The notes under the pieces: generated by a model | What the model saw: the letters and a program-made list of their open reading frames with translations, nothing else | Databases searched by the model: none | Told to the model about the DNA's origin: nothing | Source: Bacillota bacterium | Lineage (GTDB): Bacteria > Bacillota > Clostridia > Lutisporales > Lutisporaceae | Length of the DNA stretch: 5,737 bases | Direction: 5' to 3' | Assembly (NCBI GenBank): GCA_023405875.1 | Contig: JAEXXN010000511.1 | Coordinates: 1-5,737, forward strand | Translations under genes and position numbers: made by a program | Part shown: positions 1 to 5,737 of the stretch, one piece after another | How the letters are laid out: the number at the start of each line of letters is the position of its first letter | Position numbering within the stretch: the first letter of the stretch is position 1

Positions 1-1
1 T

Positions 2-241
2 GACTGCATACTCACAAAAGAAGGAGAATTTCGTTATGACGAAAGGGTGACTCAAACCTCAGTTGTGACCGTGAATGAGGGTAAAGCAGACATCGTTCTG
101 TCCGCTAATCCGGCTGCGGGCTTAAGCTCTGATATTGCGGACTATGAACCGGGAAATACCATCCGGGGTTTTGTACTTCGTGCTGATATTGAAGGCTCTT
201 CTTTTGCGTTTGCATTTATTTTAAGAACGGATGCCAACTGA
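2..241 (+). CDS. C-terminal end of an unrecognised protein (5' end outside window)
   Basis: The reading frame is open from the left edge of the window to the TGA at 239-241, giving 79 residues, so this is most likely the tail of a longer gene. A GTG at 47 could be read as a start, but no Shine-Dalgarno sequence stands at a suitable distance: the nearest, AAGGAG at 21-26, fits the ATG at 36, which opens a frame that stops after four codons. The tail has short alternating polar and hydrophobic stretches (for example GNTIRGFVLRADIEG and SFAFAFILR) that suggest a beta-rich fold. It has no membrane segment and no motif I can name. The next gene follows on the same strand. Function unknown; coding status is fairly likely but rests only on the open frame and plausible composition. 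Confidence 0.55.
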   Translation, partial: DCILTKEGEFRYDERVTQTSVVTVNEGKADIVLSANPAAGLSSDIADYEPGNTIRGFVLRADIEGSSFAFAFILRTDAN

Positions 242-257
242 TATGTAATTGAAGAAG

Positions 258-291
258 CGGCACCTGCCTGCTTAAGAACAGTCCGGTGCTG
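258..291 (+). other. Inverted repeat just upstream of the reductase ribosome binding site
   Basis: Bases 258-264 (CGGCACC) can pair with 285-291 (GGTGCTG) in a seven-pair stem with one G-U pair and a 20-base loop. The loop holds a CTG/CAG pair that could extend the structure. No run of T follows, so it is not a standard terminator. It ends one base before the AAAGGAG at 292-298, so it could affect translation or mRNA stability of the downstream gene; that is inference. Confidence 0.3.
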
Positions 292-298
292 AAAGGAG
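292..298 (+). promoter_or_regulatory. Ribosome binding site that decides the reductase start
   Basis: AAAGGAG lies only one base before the ATG at 300 but seven bases before the ATG at 306. The second spacing is normal for Firmicutes and the first is too tight, so the start at 306 is preferred. Confidence 0.75.
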
Positions 299-305
299 AA
301 TGGAA

Positions 306-1013
306 ATGAAAGCCATAATTACAGGGGGTAGTTCCGGTTTAGGCTACGAAACAGCCAGACAACTCAGGGAGAATAATTTCGATGTGATACTTATAGGAAC
401 AAACAAGGCAAAACTGGATAAAGCACAGGAGCAATTGAACTGTATAAGCTCCAAGGCGTCAATTGAGTGCTTTGACTTTGATATTTCCGATGAAACCTGC
501 GTAAAAAGCTTTTTCAATATACTGAATGAGAGGCATGAAGCAATCGATTATTTATTCAATGTTGCAGGAAAGTCCTATTACGGCAATATAGAAGAGATCA
601 GCCGCAAGAGCATAATGGACATACTGAATGCAAACATGATAGGGCTTATGCTCATGACTGCCGGGGCAGTAAAGCTTTTTAAGTCTTTCCCTGCACCGAG
701 GCAAAGGGTCGTAAGCATATTATCGACAGCCGCGCTGAAGGGGAAGAAGCATGAGACAGTCTATAATGCTTCAAAGTGGGGCGCCCGCGGATTTCTGGAA
801 TCAGTAAGGGATGAAGTAGCAAGTACAAATATCGATATAATCAATATTTACCCCGGCGGTATGCATACGCCCTTCTGGGACAATAGCGTCTCAGGTTATG
901 CAGTTGATACCTTTATGGAGCCGGAGGATGTAGCAAAGCAGGTTATTGCAATTGCAACGGATTATAATACCTGGGTCAGCGATGTGACGATAAACCGCCC
1001 GAGGCAGGTATGA
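306..1013 (+). CDS. Short-chain dehydrogenase/reductase (SDR) family oxidoreductase
   Basis: This is a cytoplasmic NAD(P)-dependent oxidoreductase of the classical SDR type, 235 residues, close to the usual 230-260. Numbered from the ATG at 306, the Rossmann dinucleotide motif TGGSSGLG is at residues 6-13, NVAG (the usual NNAG) at 85-88, the catalytic serine at 140, and YNASK with Tyr153 and Lys157 at 153-157. The Ser-Tyr spacing of 13 is typical. A PGGMHT segment at 183-188 matches the PGxxxT region after beta strand 6. The C terminus ends in TINRP, common in this superfamily. The position after beta strand 2 reads GTN rather than GR, so NADP preference is not clear from sequence. The substrate cannot be assigned, because SDRs with these motifs act on sugars, steroids, fatty acyls and many others. 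A start six bases upstream (300) is open but has poor ribosome binding site spacing. The ATPase gene follows after 42 bases. Confidence 0.93.
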   Translation: MKAIITGGSSGLGYETARQLRENNFDVILIGTNKAKLDKAQEQLNCISSKASIECFDFDISDETCVKSFFNILNERHEAIDYLFNVAGKSYYGNIEEISRKSIMDILNANMIGLMLMTAGAVKLFKSFPAPRQRVVSILSTAALKGKKHETVYNASKWGARGFLESVRDEVASTNIDIINIYPGGMHTPFWDNSVSGYAVDTFMEPEDVAKQVIAIATDYNTWVSDVTINRPRQV

Positions 1014-1019
1014 AATAAC

Positions 1020-1036
1020 AAGCCTTATAAAGGCTT
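1020..1036 (+). other. Short intergenic hairpin, weak terminator-like or attenuating element
   Basis: AAGCCTT (1020-1026) is a perfect inverted repeat of AAGGCTT (1030-1036) around a three-base loop. It is followed by TCTT rather than a long T run, and the stem has only three G-C pairs. It lies between the reductase stop and the ATPase ribosome binding site. It is too weak for a confident terminator; partial termination or mRNA processing is possible. Confidence 0.3.
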
Positions 1037-1055
1037 TCTTGGGAGGTGCCGGTGT

Positions 1056-1784
1056 ATGGGTATGGAAAGCATAAATAATTATGTCAGAAGTGTGGAATTG
1101 CTGAGGGATAAGGTGCCTTCGTTTTCGGAGTATCCTTTTAGTCTTCCTGTTGTCAGCGGACTATTCGGGCTTGAATTTCATCCCAAGGTCACTTATTTCA
1201 TAGGTGAAAATGGAACAGGAAAGTCGACCATTCTTGAAGCTATTGCAGCTTCCTATGGCTTTAATCCGGAAGGGGGAACGAAAAACTTCAGCTTTTCAAC
1301 TAGGGCCACCCACTCTGAGCTTCATGATTACATACGCCTGGTAAAAGGCATAAGAAGGCCGAAGGATGGATTTTTCCTCAGGGCTGAAAGCTTTTACAAT
1401 GTTGCCACCAATATTGACGAGCTGGGAGTAACCGATTCCTATGGAGGAAAATCACTGCACAAGCAATCCCACGGGGAATCGTTTCTTTCCCTGTTTCTAA
1501 ATAAGTTCAGAGGTGAAGGGATATATATATTGGATGAACCGGAGGCAGCTCTGTCCCCCACCAGGCAGATGACAATGCTTTCAAGGCTTCATGAGCTGGT
1601 CTGCCGGGGAAGCCAGTTTATAATAGCAACTCATTCCCCGGTTGTTATGGCATATCCGGATGCCGACATTTATGAGATAAAAGAAGGTATCAGCAAGGTA
1701 AGCTATGAGGAAACAGAGCACTATAAGATCATGAGAGATTTCCTGAACAACAGGGGGAAAATGCTGGATATATTGCTGGAATAA
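1056..1784 (+). CDS. Stand-alone AAA/ABC-type ATPase, COG3910-like
   Basis: This is a soluble P-loop ATPase of 242 residues with ABC/SMC-class head features and no transmembrane segment. The Walker A motif GENGTGKST is at residues 50-58, an ABC-signature-like SHGES at 138-142, Walker B YILD plus catalytic Glu (DE) at 157-161, a D-loop-like segment at 163-170, and the switch histidine in ATHSP at His193. These are all the elements needed for ATP hydrolysis by a head-to-head dimer. There is no long coiled-coil insertion, nuclease or TOPRIM domain, so it is a minimal ATPase. The conserved blocks after Walker A (YGFNPEGG, NFSFSTRATHS, FFLRAESFYNV) match, from memory, a widespread bacterial family of predicted ATPases of unknown role. 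The start has an excellent GGAGGTG site (1042-1048) seven bases upstream; the ATG at 1062 is the less likely alternative. The deformylase gene follows after 18 bases, suggesting cotranscription. The biological role is not known. Confidence 0.9.
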   Translation: MGMESINNYVRSVELLRDKVPSFSEYPFSLPVVSGLFGLEFHPKVTYFIGENGTGKSTILEAIAASYGFNPEGGTKNFSFSTRATHSELHDYIRLVKGIRRPKDGFFLRAESFYNVATNIDELGVTDSYGGKSLHKQSHGESFLSLFLNKFRGEGIYILDEPEAALSPTRQMTMLSRLHELVCRGSQFIIATHSPVVMAYPDADIYEIKEGISKVSYEETEHYKIMRDFLNNRGKMLDILLE

Positions 1785-1802
1785 GAGAAGGGGGTAAAAG
1801 CC

Positions 1803-2306
1803 ATGTCAGTCAGAGAAATATTGCTGCTGGGAAATGAAAACCTATACAAGGCTTGTGAGGAAATTACAAGGGACGATATTGAAAGAGCCGAAAGAATAGT
1901 TGAGGATCTTAAGGATACAATGCTTGACTTCAGGAAGAAATACGGCTTCGGAAGGGCAATAGCAGCACCTCAGATCAACGAGCAGTACAGAATAATATAT
2001 ATGAACCTTGATAACAACTCGATAGCCCTGATAAATCCGAGGCTTGAATTCATCGGTAATGAGCAGTTTGAAATATGGGATGACTGCATGAGCTTTCCGG
2101 GGCTGGAAGTGAAGCTATACAGATATAAAAAGTGTAAAATCTATTACAAGGATCTGGAGTGGAAGGACTGCACCCTGGAATTCCAAGGGGACCTGTCAGA
2201 ACTGATACAGCATGAATACGACCATCTTGACGGGATAACGGCAGTACAGAGAGCGATTGACAACAAGTCCTTCAGAATAAATAAAAGCAAAGCCGGGTGT
2301 TATTAG
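1803..2306 (+). CDS. Divergent peptide deformylase family protein
   Basis: This belongs to the peptide deformylase family, metal-dependent hydrolases that remove the formyl group from N-terminal formyl-methionine of new proteins. It has 167 residues, a normal length. An N-terminal ILLLGNENL resembles the usual 'IL.lGdp.L'. Motif 1, usually GxGxAAxQ, is GRAIAAPQ at 50-57, keeping Gln57 but with Ala52 for the second glycine. Motif 2, usually EGCxS, is DDCMS at 93-97, keeping the metal ligand Cys95. Motif 3, HExDH, is intact at 137-141 (ligands His137 and His141, catalytic Glu138), within QHEYDHLDG. The structural segment INP (77-79) and SFPG (97-100) are also present. All metal ligands and the catalytic Glu remain, so hydrolase activity is plausible, but the motif changes suggest a paralogue with altered substrate rather than the housekeeping enzyme. 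The ribosome binding site AAGGGGG (1788-1794) is well placed. It sits between the ATPase and the coiled-coil gene. Confidence 0.88.
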   Translation: MSVREILLLGNENLYKACEEITRDDIERAERIVEDLKDTMLDFRKKYGFGRAIAAPQINEQYRIIYMNLDNNSIALINPRLEFIGNEQFEIWDDCMSFPGLEVKLYRYKKCKIYYKDLEWKDCTLEFQGDLSELIQHEYDHLDGITAVQRAIDNKSFRINKSKAGCY

Positions 2307-2321
2307 ACGGCATGTACCCGG
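2293..2321 (+). other. Inverted repeat spanning the deformylase stop codon
   Basis: CCGGGT (2293-2298) is a perfect inverted repeat of ACCCGG (2316-2321), with two further G-U pairs possible inside and a loop of about 13-17 bases holding the TAG stop at 2304-2306. No T run follows, so it is not a terminator. It ends four bases before the GAGGTG ribosome binding site of the next gene and could modulate its translation; it may also be chance. Confidence 0.25.
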
Positions 2322-2324
2322 AAT

Positions 2325-2330
2325 GAGGTG
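2325..2330 (+). promoter_or_regulatory. Ribosome binding site that decides the coiled-coil gene start
   Basis: GAGGTG is six bases before the ATG at 2337. The upstream in-frame GTG at 2328 lies inside this site and cannot use it, so translation most likely begins at 2337. Confidence 0.8.
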
Positions 2331-2336
2331 GAGAGT

Positions 2337-3275
2337 ATGTATACTGAAATAAACCGGCAATTGGAAGAAGCACAGCAAGGCATCTACCGCCTGCGTAAAA
2401 TCACTTCCATGCTGAAGGACCTTCGGAATGAGGAACGGGCCCTTGAGCTTAAGCTATCTGAGCTGAAGGAAATTTGGGACAAAGAAGATATTGATGTACA
2501 GAAGCTTGAAAAAATGAGCCTTGCCAGCATTTTCTTATCTGTTCTCGGCAGTCTCCAGGAGCATGTGGAAAAGGAGAAAAGCGAAGCCCTGGCAGCAAAA
2601 CTCAAGTATGATCAGGCAAACCGCGATCTGGAGGATGTGAAGCGTGAGATTTCAAGGCTCTGTTCTGAGCAGGCGGAATATGCGGATTGTGAACGCAAAT
2701 ATGACAGGCTGTATGCTATGAAGAAGGACACGCTTATGAAAGCAGATCCGGAGAGGGCTCAATATCTTTTGGACCTTAATGAGCAATTAAACGCATCGAA
2801 AAGCACCTTGAAGGAGATCAAAGAGGCTGTTTCTGCAGGAATAAATGTAATAAACAGTCTGGATAAGGCTCTGGACAGCCTTGATAGAGCAGAAGGCTGG
2901 GGAGTATGGGATATGCTCGGAGGAGGACTGATTTCAGACCTTGCAAAGCATTCCCATATAGATGCTGCCAAGTATGAGGCGGAGCAGACCCAGACCTTGC
3001 TGCGCCGGTTCAGGACTGAGCTTGCGGATGTAAGGGTAAACGCCGACATACATTTTGAGACCGACGGCTTTGCCAAGTTTGCGGATTTTTTCTTTGACGG
3101 GTTGATTGCAGATTGGTTCATGCAGTCCAAAATCCGGAATTCCCATGAGAGCATATCCAATGTCAGCAGCCAGGTACAAAGTGTATTGAGCAAGCTTGGC
3201 AGCCTGGAGCGCCAGGAGACTTCAAGCATAGAAAAGCTGGAGATGAAAATTAAAGACCTGATAATCAAAGCATGA
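2337..3275 (+). CDS. Coiled-coil protein of unknown function with a Gly/Trp-rich central motif
   Basis: This encodes 312 residues, without signal peptide or clear membrane helix. Numbered from the ATG at 2337, residues about 1-60 and 75-135 are Glu/Lys/Leu-rich with heptad-like spacing, typical of two long helices in a coiled coil, separated by a hydrophobic stretch (MSLASIFLSVLGSL, about 60-73). After a third helix (about 140-185) comes a distinctive low-charge motif, GWGVWDMLGGG, at 187-197, followed by LISDLAKHSHIDAA (198-211). Another helix (about 212-235) leads to an aromatic, Phe/Trp-rich region (FAKFADFFFDGLIADWF, about 245-261), and the last 50 residues are again helical. From memory, similar proteins with the GxWDxxGGG...AKHS motif occur in Firmicutes as hypothetical proteins, so this is probably a conserved family without known function. 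The gene follows the deformylase by 30 bases and may pair with the upstream ATPase, but nothing in the sequence proves that. Confidence 0.82.
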   Translation: MYTEINRQLEEAQQGIYRLRKITSMLKDLRNEERALELKLSELKEIWDKEDIDVQKLEKMSLASIFLSVLGSLQEHVEKEKSEALAAKLKYDQANRDLEDVKREISRLCSEQAEYADCERKYDRLYAMKKDTLMKADPERAQYLLDLNEQLNASKSTLKEIKEAVSAGINVINSLDKALDSLDRAEGWGVWDMLGGGLISDLAKHSHIDAAKYEAEQTQTLLRRFRTELADVRVNADIHFETDGFAKFADFFFDGLIADWFMQSKIRNSHESISNVSSQVQSVLSKLGSLERQETSSIEKLEMKIKDLIIKA

Positions 3276-3353
3276 TTTTTTCTTCCATGAGTGAATTACT
3301 ATCAGGTGCGGCGAAAGAAAGATTTGGATTGATTAAAGAGAGGAAGACAGGAA

Positions 3354-5588
3354 ATGAATAAAAGGATATTGATAGCGGTGCTGGCGCTTGTATTGTGCTT
3401 CAGCGGCACTGTAAATGCAGCAGCCGAAGAAGCCCAGAACCCGGGAATTGAGATAAACGGCAAAATGCTTGAGGCCTCTGCCGTGATATCGGGGGGAGAA
3501 CTGTTTTTACCGCTGCGTGCTGTTTCTGCGGAGCTGGGCTTTGATTTGCAGTGGCTTGGGAATGAAAAGGGTATAGAGCTTAACCTGCCTGATAAAAGTG
3601 TTTTTATAAACCTTTCGGAATACAAGCTGGTGGTTAATGAGCATGAGACTTATTTGAGCGGGGAATACAGGCTCATAAACAGCAGTACTTACATGCGCCG
3701 GGATTTCTTTTCGGATGTCCTCAGATTGGAAGCAGTATGGGATAAGGCATCCAACAAGGTAAGCCTGAAAAACACAGTTGAAAATGCCATAACAATAAAT
3801 ACTATAAAAAAGAGTTCCGAGACAGACAATTTGAAGCTTACTCTTCAGTATCCCGAACTTAAGGGACTGGAAAATACCGAGGTAGAAAACAAGCTTAATG
3901 CTATGTTTGCAAAGCTTGCCGAAGAGGCCGGGAACCGGGGGCACAGCACTGCCGGGTACATGGCGGCTGAGCAGCTTGCAAGAGGTATAAAGGCGGAGGT
4001 CTATTTCGGCTATAAGGTGAAATATAACCAGAAGGGTTTTCTGAGCATTGTGTTCCTGGACTATATATACAGTGGGGGTGCTCACGGACTTACCGTTCAA
4101 AGCTCCTACAACCTTGATCTTGAGACCGGGACAGAATACAAGCTCAAGGATGTGTTCAAGGCTGGCACCGACTATGTGTCAAATATAAGCGGCGAGGTTA
4201 AGAAGCAAATGGAGGAAAGAGGGATAGCAGGCTATGTGATTCCCTTTGAAGCCATAAGGGCCGACCAGGACTTCTACCTGTCAAATAATGAGCTTGTGGT
4301 CTATTTCCAGGCTTATGAGTATACGCCCTATGCTGCCGGGATACCTGAATTTGCCTTAGACCTTCCAACGATTATGGAAGCAGTGAGTCCGGAGTTTGAA
4401 TTTTTGTATTCAGTTCCTGTGAGATTTGAAAAGGTAAATGTGGAGCAACAAGTCAAGCCGGAAGAAAAAATGCAGATAGGCGCTGTTTTGCTTAATGCGG
4501 AGGTTGCCAGCGGACGGGCCTATGTATATGAAAAGGCGGCTGATAAAGAAAATCTGCATGGAGGCTTTGCAGCAGGAGAGTCATTCTATGATCTGGGAGC
4601 TATTGGCAGCATACAGGGGGGATCGAATGAGTTTACTTCTGTCCGAGTCCTTGAGCTGTACGGCAATACGGTGGTAAAATTTCAAGGAGCCTTCGGCAGC
4701 CATGTCTCAAATACAAGCTATTTTGTAATAGACCAGGGCGTTCCGGTACCCTTGCTTTCAACTGAAGGGTATACGACAGAAATGGATATTGATGGTGATG
4801 GAACAAAGGAAATCGTGGTGCAGCTGCCCGGAACAATCCCTTCGGTAAATATATATGAGCGGGCCGGAGCTTCCTTTTTGACTGCCGGTGTGGATGCCTC
4901 TTTGAACGCCGGTTCCGTGACTTTTAACAGGGAGGACGGAAGCTTCTCGGCATATTATAAAGAACAGGGTTCAGAGATTACCTTGGTAAAGGATTATTAT
5001 TACAACAATGGGGCAATGAAGCTGAAAAAGGCGCCTGGGGATACAGGTGATATACTTTCTGAAAATACTGTTGACTATAACAAGGATTCCATATATGAAA
5101 AGCTTATACTGAAAATGTCGAATGGAAAGCAATATGAGGAGACTGCTCCAGGTCCTTTCCAGGGCTGGAACTGGGAAGGGGAGTTTATCCTTCAGCTTGT
5201 TGATGATAAGGGCGCTGCGATATCAGAGTACAAACTCAATGAAGCCTTTGAAAACGAAAAATTGATATTCAACAGGGTATTCCTTATACAATTTGATGAT
5301 TACAACAATGACGGAAATACAGACTTCGCAATAGGGCAATATGGTTCCAGCAACGGCAGCATATACAGGCTGTTTACCATAAGAGCGGGAGAAATCCAGT
5401 TGCTGCCGCTGCAAACAGGAAGTATTTTCAGCAGCGCAGGGAACAGCAGGTATACCATTGGCTTTGAAAAGTTCCCGGGAAAAGGATTTCTTAACTCTTA
5501 CTACGACAACACCGTAGGGAAGAATATCGAACAGGGCTTTGTATGGGACGGCTCGCAGTTTGTTCTGAAAAGCACAATCGAGAAATAG
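3354..5588 (+). CDS. Secreted multidomain protein: stalk domain, DUF4163, DUF3298, FG-GAP-like calcium loops
   Basis: This encodes a 744-residue exported protein. Residues 1-24 form a signal peptide (MNKR, hydrophobic core 5-18, likely signal peptidase I cleavage after Ala22 or a nearby Ala). Cys15 lies in the core as LVLC, a poor lipobox, and is the only cysteine in the protein. Residues about 31-138 form a copper amine oxidase N-terminal-like stalk domain, shown by FLPLRAVSAELGFDLQW (51-67). Residues about 146-245 resemble DUF4163, and about 250-345 resemble DUF3298, with the diagnostic GGAHG at 241-245 and NLDLETG followed by KLKDVFK. This pair is found in the extracellular parts of RsiV-type anti-sigma factors and in PdaC-type deacetylases, but neither catalytic nor anti-sigma parts are present here. 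The C-terminal half has FG-GAP/VCBS-like calcium loops: DIDGDGTKE (478-486), a degenerate DYNKDSIYE (574-582), and DYNNDGNTD (649-657). Likely a cell-surface binding or sensing protein; this is inference. The site AGAGGAAG (3339-3346) is seven bases before the ATG. Confidence 0.9.
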   Translation: MNKRILIAVLALVLCFSGTVNAAAEEAQNPGIEINGKMLEASAVISGGELFLPLRAVSAELGFDLQWLGNEKGIELNLPDKSVFINLSEYKLVVNEHETYLSGEYRLINSSTYMRRDFFSDVLRLEAVWDKASNKVSLKNTVENAITINTIKKSSETDNLKLTLQYPELKGLENTEVENKLNAMFAKLAEEAGNRGHSTAGYMAAEQLARGIKAEVYFGYKVKYNQKGFLSIVFLDYIYSGGAHGLTVQSSYNLDLETGTEYKLKDVFKAGTDYVSNISGEVKKQMEERGIAGYVIPFEAIRADQDFYLSNNELVVYFQAYEYTPYAAGIPEFALDLPTIMEAVSPEFEFLYSVPVRFEKVNVEQQVKPEEKMQIGAVLLNAEVASGRAYVYEKAADKENLHGGFAAGESFYDLGAIGSIQGGSNEFTSVRVLELYGNTVVKFQGAFGSHVSNTSYFVIDQGVPVPLLSTEGYTTEMDIDGDGTKEIVVQLPGTIPSVNIYERAGASFLTAGVDASLNAGSVTFNREDGSFSAYYKEQGSEITLVKDYYYNNGAMKLKKAPGDTGDILSENTVDYNKDSIYEKLILKMSNGKQYEETAPGPFQGWNWEGEFILQLVDDKGAAISEYKLNEAFENEKLIFNRVFLIQFDDYNNDGNTDFAIGQYGSSNGSIYRLFTIRAGEIQLLPLQTGSIFSSAGNSRYTIGFEKFPGKGFLNSYYDNTVGKNIEQGFVWDGSQFVLKSTIEK

Positions 5589-5608
5589 AAGGATCATGGA
5601 GGCTTGAC

Positions 5609-5737
5609 ATGAAAGAGAAAAACAGGATCAAATTGTCCAAAGAGAAAAGAGAGGATATGCTGTCTGCAATAAAGTACTATTTTGATAAGGAAAGGGATGA
5701 GGAATTAGGCGACCTAGCTGCTAATCTGATTCTGGAC
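5609..5737 (+). CDS. DUF2164 family protein, 5' part (3' end outside window)
   Basis: An ATG at 5609 is preceded by GGAGG (5598-5602) with six bases of spacing, and the frame stays open for 43 codons to the window edge. The product starts MKEKNRIKLSKEKREDML and continues with a Lys/Tyr/Phe-containing helix, AIKYYFDKERDEELGDLAA. The pattern 'LSKEKRE..., I+.YF..ERDEE+GDLAA.L+LD' is characteristic of DUF2164, small bacterial proteins of about 80 residues with no known function. About half the gene is therefore present. It follows the secreted protein by 20 bases and may be cotranscribed, though the two have no evident functional link. The family assignment is from memory of the consensus. Confidence 0.85.
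   Translation, partial: MKEKNRIKLSKEKREDMLSAIKYYFDKERDEELGDLAANLILD

Noticed and set aside
47..241. A separate 64-residue gene starting at GTG 47
   Set aside because: The same frame is open back to the window edge and no ribosome binding site fits the GTG, so it is better read as the end of a longer gene.
249..277. TTGAAG (249-254) and TTAAGA (272-277) as a promoter before the reductase
   Set aside because: The 17-base spacing is right, but the -10 hexamer matches the consensus at only two positions.
963..968. A perfect TATAAT inside the end of the reductase gene, as a promoter for the ATPase
   Set aside because: No TTGACA-like -35 element lies 16-18 bases upstream (940-946 reads AGGTTAT) and there is no TG extension. 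An A/T-rich hexamer like this is expected by chance.
2759..3268. Long antisense open frame opposite the coiled-coil gene
   Set aside because: It lies entirely in the shadow of a well-supported + strand gene, its translation is Ser/Leu/Arg-rich as expected for an antisense frame of a Glu/Lys-rich protein, and it matches no family I recognise.
306..3275. The cluster as a phage-defence island
   Set aside because: An AAA ATPase beside unknown genes fits the general picture, but there is no nuclease, NADase, membrane effector, protease or mobile-element signature in the window, and the families present are widespread in chromosomes.
3276..3281. Six T residues right after the coiled-coil gene stop, as a terminator
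   Set aside because: No GC-rich hairpin precedes the T run, so it does not form a rho-independent terminator.
3507..4100. 197-residue antisense open frame opposite the secreted-protein gene
   Set aside because: It overlaps the stalk and DUF4163 coding sequence, shows no recognisable domain, and has the composition of a frame shadow.

Overview
The window looks like ordinary chromosomal DNA from a low-to-mid GC Firmicute, most likely a Clostridia-type organism. This is inferred from strong GGAGG-type ribosome binding sites close to every start, frequent ATA (Ile) and AGA/AGG (Arg) codons, a GC content that looks mid-40s % by eye, and a secreted protein built on a 'copper amine oxidase N-terminal-like' stalk domain, a domain typical of Clostridia and Paenibacillus-like bacteria. 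I see no transposase, integrase, phage gene, CRISPR array, tRNA or rRNA.

All seven genes read on the + strand with short gaps of about 18 to 90 bases. In order they are: (1) the 3' end of an unrecognised gene (2-241); (2) a short-chain dehydrogenase/reductase (306-1013); (3) a small stand-alone ABC/SMC-type AAA ATPase (1056-1784); (4) a divergent peptide deformylase (1803-2306); (5) a coiled-coil protein of unknown function with a Gly/Trp-rich centre (2337-3275); (6) a 744-residue secreted protein with stalk, DUF4163, DUF3298 and FG-GAP-like calcium-loop regions (3354-5588); (7) the 5' end of a DUF2164 gene (5609 to the window edge). No convincing rho-independent terminator or complete sigma-A promoter lies between them, so genes 2-5 at least, and perhaps all seven, could share a transcript.

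The products do not form a pathway I recognise. The reductase, ATPase and deformylase are cytoplasmic; the ATPase and the coiled-coil protein have no visible membrane anchor. The stalk protein is exported and may sense or bind something at the cell surface, but this is inferred from domain type only. The points most worth checking are the altered active-site motifs of the deformylase, the uncharacterised coiled-coil family, and the domain combination of the secreted protein. I do not see strong evidence for a new defence or mobile system.
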